A stretch of DNA of 64,000 nt from Pseudomonas sp. JUb42 (GTDB lineage Bacteria; Pseudomonadota; Gammaproteobacteria; Pseudomonadales; Pseudomonadaceae): contig NZ_JANUFD010000001.1 of the NCBI RefSeq assembly GCF_024807945.1, positions 186,001 through 250,000 of the forward strand. Direction: 5' to 3'. The notes under the pieces were generated by a model. The model searched no databases and was not told the DNA's origin. It saw nothing but the letters and a program-made list of their open reading frames with translations. Of the stretch, positions 28,990 through 37,609 are shown in pieces. The position numbers were made by a program, and so were the translations under genes. Position 1 is the first letter of the stretch. Every line of letters starts with the position of its first letter.

Positions 28990-29850
28990 ATGCGGCGGCT
29001 GTCACGAAATGTCGTTCTCACCTCTGTCTTGAGCTGGCTGGGTCTTGTCCTGGCGGGGCCTGCTGTGGCCGGGGCTGCGAGCCCCGACCAGGCGCCAGCG
29101 GCCAAGGCGTTGCTGGAGCGGGCGGTGGCGCGTTATCAGAACGACGGCGACAAGGCGTTTGCCGCTTTCAGCCGCCAGGGCGAATTCATTGATGGTGAGC
29201 GCTATGTCTTCGTAGTCGATACCAAGGGTGTGATGTTGGCCAGCGGCGGTCCATCAGTGGCCTTGATCGGGCGCGATGTATCCCAGGTGCTCGAGCCGGA
29301 CTTGCAGAAAGCCTTCAAGGACGTGTTGCAGACCCCGGAAAGCAAGGGCATCCAGCAGGCCGAGTACCGCTGGAATAATTGGGCTGACGGTAAAGTCGAG
29401 CGCAAACGCGTGTATTTCCAGCGCGTGGGTGAACGCATCCTTGCGGTGGGTTACTACGTACCTCGTGCTTCGGCCGAGCAGGCCCGGGTCCTGCTGGACA
29501 AAGCCAGCGATGCCCTCAAGCGCGACGAAAGCGCGACCCTGGCAGCGATCAACAACCTCAGTGGCGGCTTTATCCAGGACGATCTCTACGTGTTTGTGGT
29601 CAATCTCGACGACAACCGCTATGTCGCCCACGGCACCAATCTGCGCCTGGTCAATACCGACTTCAATAAGGTCAAGGATCCTCAGGGTAAGCCGGTAGGG
29701 GCGCCGATCCTCGCGCTGGCGCGTAAGCAGGATGAAGGGCAGTACGAATACCACTGGCGCAACCCGGTGACCGGTAAGGTCGAGAACAAGCATGCCTATA
29801 TTCGCAAGGTGGGCCATTACCTGGTGGCAGTGGGGTATTACAGCCAGTGA
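28990..29850 (+). CDS. Secreted double-Cache protein of unknown function
   Basis: 286 residues with a signal peptide (cleavage near AVAGAAS, about residue 29). Two copies of a single-Cache type 2 fold follow, each with a closing repeat: RVYFQRVGERILAVGYYV at about 138-155 and HAYIRKVGHYLVAVGYYS at the C-terminus. sCache_2 domains are small-molecule sensors usually found in chemoreceptors and kinases, but here there is no membrane anchor after the domains and no signalling domain, so the protein is probably a free periplasmic binding protein. RBS GAGGA. No obvious partner gene. Confidence 0.82.
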   Translation: MRRLSRNVVLTSVLSWLGLVLAGPAVAGAASPDQAPAAKALLERAVARYQNDGDKAFAAFSRQGEFIDGERYVFVVDTKGVMLASGGPSVALIGRDVSQVLEPDLQKAFKDVLQTPESKGIQQAEYRWNNWADGKVERKRVYFQRVGERILAVGYYVPRASAEQARVLLDKASDALKRDESATLAAINNLSGGFIQDDLYVFVVNLDDNRYVAHGTNLRLVNTDFNKVKDPQGKPVGAPILALARKQDEGQYEYHWRNPVTGKVENKHAYIRKVGHYLVAVGYYSQ

Positions 29851-29870
29851 CGAATGCGGTATCACAATCC

Positions 29871-29959
29871 GTTGGAGCGAGGCTTGCCCGCGAAGAGCGA
29901 TGACAGGGTATACCTGACACACCGCATTGCTTTATTCGCGGGCAAGCCTCGCTCCAACG
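29871..29959. repeat. REPIN, GAGCGAGGCTTGCCCGCGAA family
   Basis: Perfect arms GTTGGAGCGAGGCTTGCCCG at 29871 and inverted ending 29959 with a 40-base spacer. Between the Cache protein and the convergent MFS gene. Confidence 0.88.
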
Positions 29960-29962
29960 GCG

Positions 29963-31471
29963 TCAGTTATCCTTGTGACCTCTCCCACGCAGCAGGTTAT
30001 TCGGCATTGCCAGCGCCGCTGCCAGACCCAGCAGGGCAATACCGGCGTTGATCATGAACAACTGGCGAAACGTTATGCCCAGTTCCTCGCGCAAATGCAG
30101 CAATGCCGGACCGCTGGCGGCATTGAGGCTGTCCATCAGTACATTCCCTGAACTGCCCTCGACACCAATGCCTGCTCCCGTCAGATGAGCCAGGTCGGTG
30201 CCCTGCAACATCGCCAGCAGAATCGTCGACATGCAGGCCACGCCCACGGCGCCGCCCAGGGAGCGGAACAGATTGGTGGTGCTGGTGCCGACGCCCATGT
30301 CCTGTATCGCCACCGAGTTCTGTGTACCGACCAGTGAGGTCGGGAACTGCAAACCGCAGGCGATGCCCGTCAGCAGCATGAAAAGCCCGGTCAGCAGGGC
30401 CGACTCCGGTGGGGTAAAGGCCATGCCGAGGATGGCCAGGGGCATCAGCAGGGCGCCGGTGAGGATGATTGGCTGATAGCGCCCGGTCAGCGATGTGCGC
30501 CGCCCGCCCATGAAGGCGCCCATGGGCATGCCCAGAGCCAGCGGCAGCAGGTGAATGGCCGCACTGTCAGCGCCACCGCCGGTTACGGTCTGGAAGCGCA
30601 GCGGCACCAGCACGATCAGGGAAATGGCCTGGAAACTGGTGAAGAACACCGTGCACCAGCACAACACCGCGCTGCGATTGGCGAACAGGTGCATGGGCAG
30701 CAGCGGTTCGCGGGTACGCCGTTCAAACGTCACGAAGACGATCAGCGCCAGCAGCGCCACGCCCAGTTGGGCGAGCACCTGCCGATCACGCCAGTCATGG
30801 CCCTGACCGATTTCGGTGATGCCCAGCAGCAGGGCGGTCAGGCCGACGATCATCAACAGTGTGCCGACGTAGTCGATCACCGGTTTGCGATTGGGCACTG
30901 GCAGGCCGCGCAGCGTGCGCTGGGCAGTGATCCAGGCGAGCAGGCCCAGCGGCAGGTTGATCAGAAATACCCAGCGCCAGGACACATACTCGGTCATGAC
31001 CCCGCCCAGCACTGGCCCGGCGACACTGGCCAGGGCGTACATGCCGCTGAAGTAGCCCTGATAACGGCCACGTTCGCGAGGCGGCACGATGTCGCCAATG
31101 ATCGCCTGGCTGATCGACACCATGCCGCCCGCGCCGACCCCCTGTAGCACCCGCGCCAACACCAGTTGCTCCATGCTTTGCGCCATGCCGCAGAACAGCG
31201 AGGCCAGGGTAAACAGGCCCAGGCCGAACAACATGATCTTGCGCCTCCCGTACAGGTCGCCGAGCTTGCCGTAAATCGGCACGGCCACGGTCAGCGCAAC
31301 CATATAGGCGGAAATCACCCAGGCCAGAAGGTCAAAATCCCTGAACTGCGCGGAAATAGCCGGTATCGACACGGCAACGATGGTTTGATCGAGGGCGCTG
31401 AGAAACACCGCCATCATCAACGCGAACAGAACGCTGCGGATGGAGGGCGTGGTCTGATTGAGGTTGGTCAA
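29963..31471 (-). CDS. DHA2-family MFS drug:H+ antiporter (EmrB/QacA type)
   Basis: 502 residues with 14 predicted membrane segments. The helix-1 motif SALDQTIVAVSIPAISAQF and the loop-2 motif YGKLGDLYGRRKIMLFG identify the DHA2 subfamily; motif C is seen in VAGPVLGGVMTEYVSWRWVFLINLP. Such proteins export drugs, dyes or fatty acids by proton exchange. It has no membrane fusion partner in the neighbourhood, so it probably works alone. Substrate unknown. Codon use is like that of neighbours. The gene converges on the Cache gene and ends 4 bases after a REPIN. Confidence 0.92.
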   Translation of the reverse strand: MTNLNQTTPSIRSVLFALMMAVFLSALDQTIVAVSIPAISAQFRDFDLLAWVISAYMVALTVAVPIYGKLGDLYGRRKIMLFGLGLFTLASLFCGMAQSMEQLVLARVLQGVGAGGMVSISQAIIGDIVPPRERGRYQGYFSGMYALASVAGPVLGGVMTEYVSWRWVFLINLPLGLLAWITAQRTLRGLPVPNRKPVIDYVGTLLMIVGLTALLLGITEIGQGHDWRDRQVLAQLGVALLALIVFVTFERRTREPLLPMHLFANRSAVLCWCTVFFTSFQAISLIVLVPLRFQTVTGGGADSAAIHLLPLALGMPMGAFMGGRRTSLTGRYQPIILTGALLMPLAILGMAFTPPESALLTGLFMLLTGIACGLQFPTSLVGTQNSVAIQDMGVGTSTTNLFRSLGGAVGVACMSTILLAMLQGTDLAHLTGAGIGVEGSSGNVLMDSLNAASGPALLHLREELGITFRQLFMINAGIALLGLAAALAMPNNLLRGRGHKDN

Positions 31472-31585
31472 GGCAGGACTCGGCAGACAATGACCCGCAA
31501 AAGGGCGGGAGAAGTCATGCCAGTCTAATCCGATAGCAGGCTAATCGGTAGCTGCCTTGGCACCGCGAAATCCGGTTTTTTTACG

Positions 31586-31756
31586 TCATCGCAGGGCGGC
31601 GAAGGTTGCTGACGTCGGGTAACAATGCCCGAAATTGCAGCTGGCCAGATGCGGGCTCTGGCGCGCCATCTCAATCCGGTAGGCACCGGCACCGTAAATG
31701 GCCAGGACGGCAGTTGCAGCGATGACGGCCAAGCATTTTCTTGTTGTTATCCTCAT
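31586..31756 (-). CDS. Small protein with one hydrophobic segment, unknown function
   Basis: 56 codons, reading MRITTRKCLAVIAATAVLAI as its first 20 residues, then YGAGAYRIEMARQSPHLASC and ending FGHCYPTSATFAALR. The N-terminus has a basic part followed by a hydrophobic stretch (about 9-23), so it is a signal anchor or a cleaved signal. A strong Shine-Dalgarno GAGG lies 7 bases upstream of the ATG. Three cysteines, two of them (residues 40 and 45) in the exported part, suggest a disulphide. I do not recognise the family. It faces away from the LysR region and follows an unrelated open frame on the other strand that I rejected. Confidence 0.6.
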   Translation of the reverse strand: MRITTRKCLAVIAATAVLAIYGAGAYRIEMARQSPHLASCNFGHCYPTSATFAALR

Positions 31757-31901
31757 GACGTTTTCCTCGATCTTGCTTGAGAAACGACCTAAGGAAATTG
31801 TAGGACAGGATTTGCGCGGGTGTAGGAAAGAAGCAGACGATCGGTCACTTGAATTCCGTCACTCGTTAGAGTCTGAGTAGAGAAAGTCTGGAGCAAACTC
31901 T

Positions 31902-32066
31902 TTGGGAGATCCCGCCCCGCCTACGACGCCGCGCAGTCACGCAGTAATCACTAATCTGGGCAGGTGGCAAATCGCGTGGGAGCGAATTTATTCGCGAAGG
32001 GGCCGGTACATTAGACGCATCTTCATCGCTTGGCACACCGCTTTCGCGAATGAATTCGCTCCCACA
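31902..32066. repeat. Larger dispersed module containing a REPIN (copy 1)
   Basis: A stretch starting GGGAGATCCCGCCCC, continuing CAGTCACGCAG and GGGCAGGTGGCAAATC, then a REPIN of the GTGGGAGCGAATT family (31976-32065), is repeated at 48905-49064 with most positions alike, including the spacer GGCCGGTACATT and GACGCATCTTCATCGC. After the right arm a second partial arm (TTCGCTCCCACA) extends to 32079. Confidence 0.75.
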
Positions 32067-32106
32067 TTCGCTCCCACAATAGCGTCCCCGAAATCGCTGC
32101 TACTCG

Positions 32107-33009
32107 TCAGCCAACCACCCGCTCCCTGGCCTGCACCAACAACCAGTCAATCAACTCGCGCAACTGCGGCGAGGCGTCGGGCCGTGACGGGAAGACGAAA
32201 TAATAAGCCGCGCCGGTCCGCACCTTGAGTTCGAACGGCATGACCAGGCGCCCGGCGCCCAGGTCTTCGCCGATCAGCGACCAGTCGCCAATAGCTACGC
32301 CCGTGCCTTGGGAGGCGACCGACATGGCCAAGTCCAGGGTGTCGAAATGCTGGCCCTTGCTGATATTGCTCAGGGTGGTGCCCGCGACCTTGAGCCACTG
32401 CTCCCAGTCACGCTGGTCCCGGGTCGGGTGCAGCAGCATGTGCTGTTCCAGGTCGCTGAGGTCCTGGATTGGCACCGGGCCGTCGAGCAATTGTTGCGAG
32501 CAGACCGGGGTCAGCAGCTCATCGAAGATATGGTGCACTTCCATGGCGTTGTCTGGCGGCGCCCCGTAGACCACAGCGGCATCGAACTGCTCGCGGCGAA
32601 AATCCACCGCGTGCTGCACGGTGGTCGTCAGCTCCACCGGCACATCCGGGCGTTCCTTCTGCCACTGCAACAAGCGCGGCAGCAGCCAGCGCATCATGCA
32701 GGTGGGGGCCTTGAGTTGCAGGGCGTCGCGCTTGACCCCGACCTGTTCCACCGCTTCATCGATCAGGGCGAACACTTGCTGGATCCGTGGAAACAGTTCC
32801 CGCCCCTGTGCCGTCAGGCTCAAGCCCCGGGCCTGGCGCTGGAACAGTGGGTAGCCCAGATGGCTCTCCAGCCCGGAAATCTGCCGGCTGACCGCGCCTT
32901 GGGTGATATGCAACAGCTCCGCCGCCCGCGTGAAATTGCAGCACTGGGCAGTGATCAGGAACGTGTGCAGGGCGGGTAGCGGGGGCAGGCGTTTCATCGA
33001 GTCAGTCAT
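32107..33009 (-). CDS. LysR-family regulator (GcvA-like)
   Basis: About 300 residues. The HTH near the N-terminus reads LPALHTFLITAQCCNFTRAA followed by LHITQGAVSRQISGLESHLG, and the ligand domain includes ATCMMRWLLPRL-like text (APTCMMRWLLPRLLQWQ) and the C-terminal GTGVAIGDWSLIGEDLGAGRLV. This is the GcvA branch. It is divergent from the AruI-like gene over 105 bases that contain an inverted repeat of T-N-A type, so it probably controls that cluster. Start: ATG 33009 (MTDSMKRL) or 32997 (MKRL); neither has an obvious Shine-Dalgarno. Confidence 0.9.
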   Translation of the reverse strand: MTDSMKRLPPLPALHTFLITAQCCNFTRAAELLHITQGAVSRQISGLESHLGYPLFQRQARGLSLTAQGRELFPRIQQVFALIDEAVEQVGVKRDALQLKAPTCMMRWLLPRLLQWQKERPDVPVELTTTVQHAVDFRREQFDAAVVYGAPPDNAMEVHHIFDELLTPVCSQQLLDGPVPIQDLSDLEQHMLLHPTRDQRDWEQWLKVAGTTLSNISKGQHFDTLDLAMSVASQGTGVAIGDWSLIGEDLGAGRLVMPFELKVRTGAAYYFVFPSRPDASPQLRELIDWLLVQARERVVG

Positions 33010-33066
33010 CAGGCATGCATGGAGGACATGCCTAAGCATGACATTTTTTACGTTGTCACAGATATG

Positions 33067-33088
33067 TGGGCACTGTCCAATTAGCCCA
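33067..33088. promoter_or_regulatory. Candidate LysR operator
   Basis: TGGGC and GCCCA separated by 12 bases, with T at one end and A at the other, centred in the gap between the divergent LysR gene and the decarboxylase gene. The arrangement fits a LysR recognition site; no direct evidence. Confidence 0.4.
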
Positions 33089-33114
33089 TACGGAATCGAT
33101 CAAGGATTTGCAAA

Positions 33115-34761
33115 ATGGCAACGTGCGGTGAAGTGCTGGTCAAGTTACTGGAAGGCTATGGCGTCGAGCAGGTATTCGGCATTCCCGGCGTGCATACCGT
33201 GGAGCTGTATCGCGGCCTGGCCAGCTCGACGATCAACCACGTCACCCCGCGCCATGAGCAGGGCGCTGGCTTCATGGCCGACGGCTATGCCCGTACCCGA
33301 GGCAAACCGGGGGTGTGTTTCATCATTACCGGCCCCGGCATGACCAACATCACCACCGCCATGGGCCAGGCCTATGCCGACTCGATCCCGATGCTGGTGA
33401 TTTCCAGCGTGCAATCGCGCAGCCAGCTGGGCGGCGGACGTGGCAAGCTGCATGAGCTGCCTTCTCAGGGCGCCTTGGTGGCCGGGGTCGCGGCGTTTTC
33501 CCACACGCTGATGTCCGCTGCCGAGCTGCCCGCCGTGCTGGCCCGGGCCTTTGCCGTGTTCCAGGCCGGGCGGCCACGCCCGGTGCATATCGAGATTCCC
33601 CTGGACGTTCTGGTGGAAAACGCCGACGCCTTGCTCGACAGCGAGCCGGTCAGTATTTCGCCTGCCGGTGCCGCGCCGGCCGCCATTGCGCAGATGGCCC
33701 GCCTGCTGGCCACTGCCCAGCGTCCGTTGATCCTTGCCGGTGGCGGTGCCATCGATGCGGCCCCGGCGTTGACCCGGCTGGCCGAACAACTGGATGCGCC
33801 GGTCGCACTGACCATCAACGCCAAGGGCATGCTGGCGTCGCGCCATCCTTTGCTGATCGGCTCCACTCAATCCCTGGTGCCGACCCGGGCACTGGTGGCG
33901 GAGGCCGATGTGGTCCTGGCCATTGGCACGGAGCTGGCGGAAACCGACTACGACATCACTTTTGCCGGTGGCTTCGAGATTCCTGGCACCCTGCTGCGCA
34001 TCGATATCGACCCCGATCAGACCGTGCGCAACTACCCGCCGAAAGTCGCCCTGGTGTCCGATTCGACCATCGCCGCCGAGGCGCTACTGGCGGAACTGGC
34101 CGGGCATAGCCTGGCGCCGCGCCGTGATGACTGGGGCCACAAGCGTGCTGCCAGCCTGCGGGCGATCAATGAGGCGTCATGGGATGAGCCGATGCTCGGT
34201 CAGACTGCCTTTCTGCAAACCGTTCTCGACGTGCTGCCAGAGGTAGTGCTGGTCGGCGATTCAACTCAGCCGGTGTACTCCGGCAACCTGACCCTGAACC
34301 TCGACCAACCACGGCGCTGGTTCAACTCATCCACCGGCTACGGCACCCTGGGTTATGCCCTGCCTGCCGCCATCGGTGCCTGGCTCGGTGCGGTGGATGC
34401 CGGGCAACGCAAGCCGGTGGCCTGCCTGATTGGTGATGGCGGCCTGCAATTTACCCTGCCGGAACTGGCCAGTGCCGTGGAAGCGCGCACCCCGGTCATC
34501 GTCCTGCTGTGGAATAACCAGGGCTACGAAGAGATCAAGAAATACATGGTCAACCGCGCCATCGAACCCGTGGGCGTGGATATCTACACCCCGGACTTTA
34601 TCGGCATTGCCAAGTCCTTCGGCTGCGCCACAGCTACCGCGAACTCTGCCGACTCACTCAAGGCCGCACTCCTGGCTGCCAATGACCATCAGGGCCCGAC
34701 CCTGATCGAGATCGACCAGCACAACTGGATGGCGTCCTGGCGCGAGGCCGCAGCATGTTGA
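33115..34761 (+). CDS. aruI: Thiamine-diphosphate decarboxylase, probably 5-guanidino-2-oxopentanoate decarboxylase (AruI-like)
   Basis: 548 residues with the three ThDP-enzyme domains: N-terminal PYR domain (PGVHTVELYRG and catalytic-type glutamate in RHEQGAGFMADGYAR), central domain, and PP domain with IGDGGLQFTLPELASAVEAR ending in NNQGYEEIKKYM as the metal/ThDP motif (GDG...N). It resembles Pseudomonas AruI, which decarboxylates 2-ketoarginine to 4-guanidinobutyraldehyde in the arginine transaminase pathway. The partner transaminase AruH is not beside it. It overlaps the dehydrogenase gene by 7 bases, so the aldehyde product would be oxidised directly. Related benzoylformate or acetolactate-type functions cannot be excluded from sequence alone. 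Confidence 0.85.
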   Translation: MATCGEVLVKLLEGYGVEQVFGIPGVHTVELYRGLASSTINHVTPRHEQGAGFMADGYARTRGKPGVCFIITGPGMTNITTAMGQAYADSIPMLVISSVQSRSQLGGGRGKLHELPSQGALVAGVAAFSHTLMSAAELPAVLARAFAVFQAGRPRPVHIEIPLDVLVENADALLDSEPVSISPAGAAPAAIAQMARLLATAQRPLILAGGGAIDAAPALTRLAEQLDAPVALTINAKGMLASRHPLLIGSTQSLVPTRALVAEADVVLAIGTELAETDYDITFAGGFEIPGTLLRIDIDPDQTVRNYPPKVALVSDSTIAAEALLAELAGHSLAPRRDDWGHKRAASLRAINEASWDEPMLGQTAFLQTVLDVLPEVVLVGDSTQPVYSGNLTLNLDQPRRWFNSSTGYGTLGYALPAAIGAWLGAVDAGQRKPVACLIGDGGLQFTLPELASAVEARTPVIVLLWNNQGYEEIKKYMVNRAIEPVGVDIYTPDFIGIAKSFGCATATANSADSLKAALLAANDHQGPTLIEIDQHNWMASWREAAAC

Positions 34762-36218
34762 GCGGTGCGGCATTGATGCCGCAAATCCTGCCGGGCCTGT
34801 TTATCGATGGGCAGTGGCAGTCGGGGCATGAACTGCTCAGCGCGATCAATCCGGCCACAGAAATTTGCCTGGCCCAGGTGGCCAGCGGCGATGCCGAAGC
34901 GGTGGACACGGCGGTGCAGGCCGCGCGCAGTGCGTTTGCCGACTGGGCACAAACCAGCGGCGCGCAACGGGCCAAAGTCCTGCGCGCCATTGCCCTTGGC
35001 GTAGCAGAGCGCCGTGAGCGCCTGATGCATCTGCAATCGAGCAACAGCGGTAAACCCCTGAGCGAAGCGGCCATCGACGTCGATGATGTGATCGCTACCT
35101 TTGAATACTACGCCGGTCTCGCCGAAGCCCTGGACGGGCAGCAGGATCAGGCGCTGGTCTTGCCCAGTGAGGATTTTGCCGCGCGTATTCGCCGTGAACC
35201 CTGTGGCGTGGTCGGCCTGATCGTGCCGTGGAATTTCCCCATGGTCACCACGGCCTGGAAACTGGCACCGGCCCTGGCTGCGGGTTGCTGCGTGGTGCTC
35301 AAGCCTTCGGAAGTCACGCCGCTGCCGGAGCTGGAACTGGCGGCAATCATTGCCGAAAGCGGCCTGCCCAAGGGCGTGTTCAATCTGGTCTGCGGCACGG
35401 GGCGTGCGGTCGGTGCTGCGTTGTCCGGGCATCCGGGGCTGGCGAAGATTTCTTTCACCGGCAGCAATGCCGTGGGCGTGCAGGTCATGCAACGGGCAGC
35501 GGAAACGGTGAAGGGCGTGAGCCTGGAACTGGGTGGCAAATCCGCGCTGATCGTGCTTGCGGACGCCGATCTCGACCTGGCTGTGGACCTGGCCAGTGGC
35601 GGCGGCTTTTTCAATGCCGGGCAGATGTGTTCGGCGACCAGTCGGGTGTTGGTTGCCGAGCCTCTATTCGATGAGTTCCTCCAGCGTCTGACGCAAAAGG
35701 CCCAGTCCGTGCAAGTCGGTAATCCGCTGGAGGACGGCACCGAGATGGGTCCCCTGGCGAGCCAGGCGCAATACCTGCGTGTCATGGCCCATATCGATGT
35801 CGGGAAAAAGGCCGGTGCGCGCCTGCTGTGTGGTGGCGAGCGGCCTGTTGAACGCACGGTCGGTTATTTTTTACGGCCTGCGGTCTTCACCGATGTGCCC
35901 CTCGATAGTGCGCTGTGGCGGGAGGAGATTTTCGGCCCGGTGTTATGCGTGCGCCGTTTCACCTCCGAGCGCGAGGCCATCGCCCTGGCCAACGACAGTG
36001 ACTTCGGCCTGGTGGCCAGTGTGGTCGGGCGCGATGCCGAGGCCACCGAGCGGGTCGCCAATGCCTTGCAGGCGGGGCTGGTGTGGATCAACGCACCCCA
36101 GGTGATCTTCCCCCAGGCAGCCTGGGGCGGCTACAAACAGAGCAGTCTGGGACGTGAGTTGGGGCCTTGGGGGCTGGCGGCTTTCCAGGAACTCAAGCAC
36201 GTCATTCGCTCGGTCTGA
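34755..36218 (+). CDS. NAD(P)+-dependent aldehyde dehydrogenase, aminoaldehyde/betaine-aldehyde type
   Basis: 487 residues, ALDH superfamily. Catalytic Glu in SLELGGKSALIVLADADLD and catalytic Cys in FFNAGQMCSATSRVLV, plus cofactor segment PWNFPMVTTAWKLAPALAAG and the FGPVLCVRRF motif. The TFEYYAGLAEALDGQQ region is characteristic of ALDH9/10-like aminoaldehyde dehydrogenases. Given the upstream decarboxylase, it probably oxidises 4-guanidinobutyraldehyde to 4-guanidinobutanoate, though other omega-aminoaldehydes are possible. The ATG at 34755 lies within the last codons of the upstream gene (ATGTTGA overlap). No dedicated guanidinobutyrase gene follows in the window. Confidence 0.88.
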   Translation: MLSGAALMPQILPGLFIDGQWQSGHELLSAINPATEICLAQVASGDAEAVDTAVQAARSAFADWAQTSGAQRAKVLRAIALGVAERRERLMHLQSSNSGKPLSEAAIDVDDVIATFEYYAGLAEALDGQQDQALVLPSEDFAARIRREPCGVVGLIVPWNFPMVTTAWKLAPALAAGCCVVLKPSEVTPLPELELAAIIAESGLPKGVFNLVCGTGRAVGAALSGHPGLAKISFTGSNAVGVQVMQRAAETVKGVSLELGGKSALIVLADADLDLAVDLASGGGFFNAGQMCSATSRVLVAEPLFDEFLQRLTQKAQSVQVGNPLEDGTEMGPLASQAQYLRVMAHIDVGKKAGARLLCGGERPVERTVGYFLRPAVFTDVPLDSALWREEIFGPVLCVRRFTSEREAIALANDSDFGLVASVVGRDAEATERVANALQAGLVWINAPQVIFPQAAWGGYKQSSLGRELGPWGLAAFQELKHVIRSV

Positions 36219-36233
36219 CTGACCGAAAATGGC

Positions 36234-36264
36234 TCGTGCATGCCTCGTTGCAAGGCATGCACGA
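36234..36264. terminator. 12-base perfect inverted repeat between the dehydrogenase and the ABC genes
   Basis: TCGTGCATGCCT and its complement around a CGTTGCA loop. No T run follows, so it may be an attenuator or a processing site that separates expression of the enzymes from that of the transporter, or a protein binding site. Confidence 0.45.
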
Positions 36265-36433
36265 AGCACATGGCTTCAATGACTTTTTTTCGATTGTTGA
36301 GGGTGGTCCGTCATCGCAGGATGACCCCGCCGCCAACGCGCTGTTCCCGGATTACGGGGCTGGCGGCCACACGACCGCGCCATCGCAGAGGCGATGCCCC
36401 TCAACATGCAGCAGCAAAAACATGGAGTCCTGA

Positions 36434-37537
36434 ATGGGCCAGCATGATCTGAACAGAAGGCAGTTCATCAAGTCAGTGGGCGTCGCTTCGGTGGCGGCCG
36501 CAACGATGTCGATGCCCTTTATCCGGGCCAACGCCAGCGACACCAAGTTCCAGGGCAAGACCCTGCGCCTGCTGACCTGGTCCGACGACACGGGCCTGGC
36601 TGCATTACGCAATATCGCCGCGACCTTCGAAGCCAAGACCGGCGCCAAGGTCATTGCCGACCGCACCGGCAGCACCTCGGAAATGGTCGCCAAGCTCAAG
36701 GCCGGTGGTGATCGTCCACAATACGACATCATCACCCTGGCCGGAGTCGGCGCCGAGGGCCTGGCGGCTGCCGGGCTGCTGGAAAAGCCGGACCTGAACC
36801 GTATCCCCAATATCGTCGACGTCCCGGAGAAATACCGCACCGGCGCCAACGGCCACGGCATCGGTTACCTGCTCTGGTGCAACAGCCTGATCTACAGTAC
36901 GCGCACGGTCAAAGAAGCGCCGACCAGCTACGCCGCGCTGTGGGACAAGGACATGGCGCCGAATATCTTCCTGCCGCCGCCGAACTGGACCGAGGCCATG
37001 GACCTGATCATCATCGCTGCGAAACTGGCCGGTGGTGACGAGCACAATATCGAGCCGGGCTTCAAGAAGCTGGCCGAGCTGAAGGACCGTGTGGTGACCC
37101 TGGGCGAAAACCCCAATCAGATTGCCGAGTTGTTCCGCACCGGCTCTCTGGATATGGGCGGCCTGTATGCGCCGGCGTTCTTCCCCAACCAGATCCGCGA
37201 CCCGGCTTACGGCCTGGGTGCGACCTTCGGCATGAAAGAAGGCTTCTACACCGACCTGATGCAGTCGGTCATGCCCAAGCATCGCCCCGGCGACACCGAC
37301 CTGGCCTACGCCTTCCTCAACCACTCCCTGGACCCGCTGGTGCAGGGCAAGATGGCCGAAGACATCTACAACGGCCCGGTCAACGCCAAGGCGATCATTT
37401 CTGCCGAAGCGCGCAAGAGCCCGTACATCCTCACGCCCGAGCAGATTGCCGATAAGGCGATCATGCACGACAACGCCTTCCTGGCGACGGTGCATGAGCA
37501 GTGGATTCGCCGCTACACCGAGATTTTCTCTTCCTGA
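36434..37537 (+). CDS. ABC transporter periplasmic substrate-binding protein (PotD/PotF-like)
   Basis: 367 residues. A twin-arginine signal is visible: NRRQFIKSVGVASVAAATM, cleaved near ANA (about residue 36), so it is probably exported folded by Tat. The rest is a type 2 periplasmic binding fold of the spermidine/putrescine family (LRLLTWSDDTGLAALRNIA and KTGAKVIADRTGSTSEMVAKL). Polyamine-binding acidic and aromatic residues cannot be confirmed by eye. It is first of four transport genes and follows the catabolic enzymes by 215 bases. The substrate is inferred to be a guanidino compound, polyamine or related basic amine. Confidence 0.87.
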   Translation: MGQHDLNRRQFIKSVGVASVAAATMSMPFIRANASDTKFQGKTLRLLTWSDDTGLAALRNIAATFEAKTGAKVIADRTGSTSEMVAKLKAGGDRPQYDIITLAGVGAEGLAAAGLLEKPDLNRIPNIVDVPEKYRTGANGHGIGYLLWCNSLIYSTRTVKEAPTSYAALWDKDMAPNIFLPPPNWTEAMDLIIIAAKLAGGDEHNIEPGFKKLAELKDRVVTLGENPNQIAELFRTGSLDMGGLYAPAFFPNQIRDPAYGLGATFGMKEGFYTDLMQSVMPKHRPGDTDLAYAFLNHSLDPLVQGKMAEDIYNGPVNAKAIISAEARKSPYILTPEQIADKAIMHDNAFLATVHEQWIRRYTEIFSS

Positions 37538-37609
37538 TGATCCCGTAATCACCCGTGGGCGTGGCCGTTAAAGCGGTCGTGCCCACGGGCTTCTGTGCTG
37601 AGATGACCC

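Noticed and set aside
31698..31880. 60-codon frame on the plus strand
   Set aside because: No Shine-Dalgarno; the minus-strand 56-codon frame across part of this DNA has a good site and a hydrophobic N-terminus.
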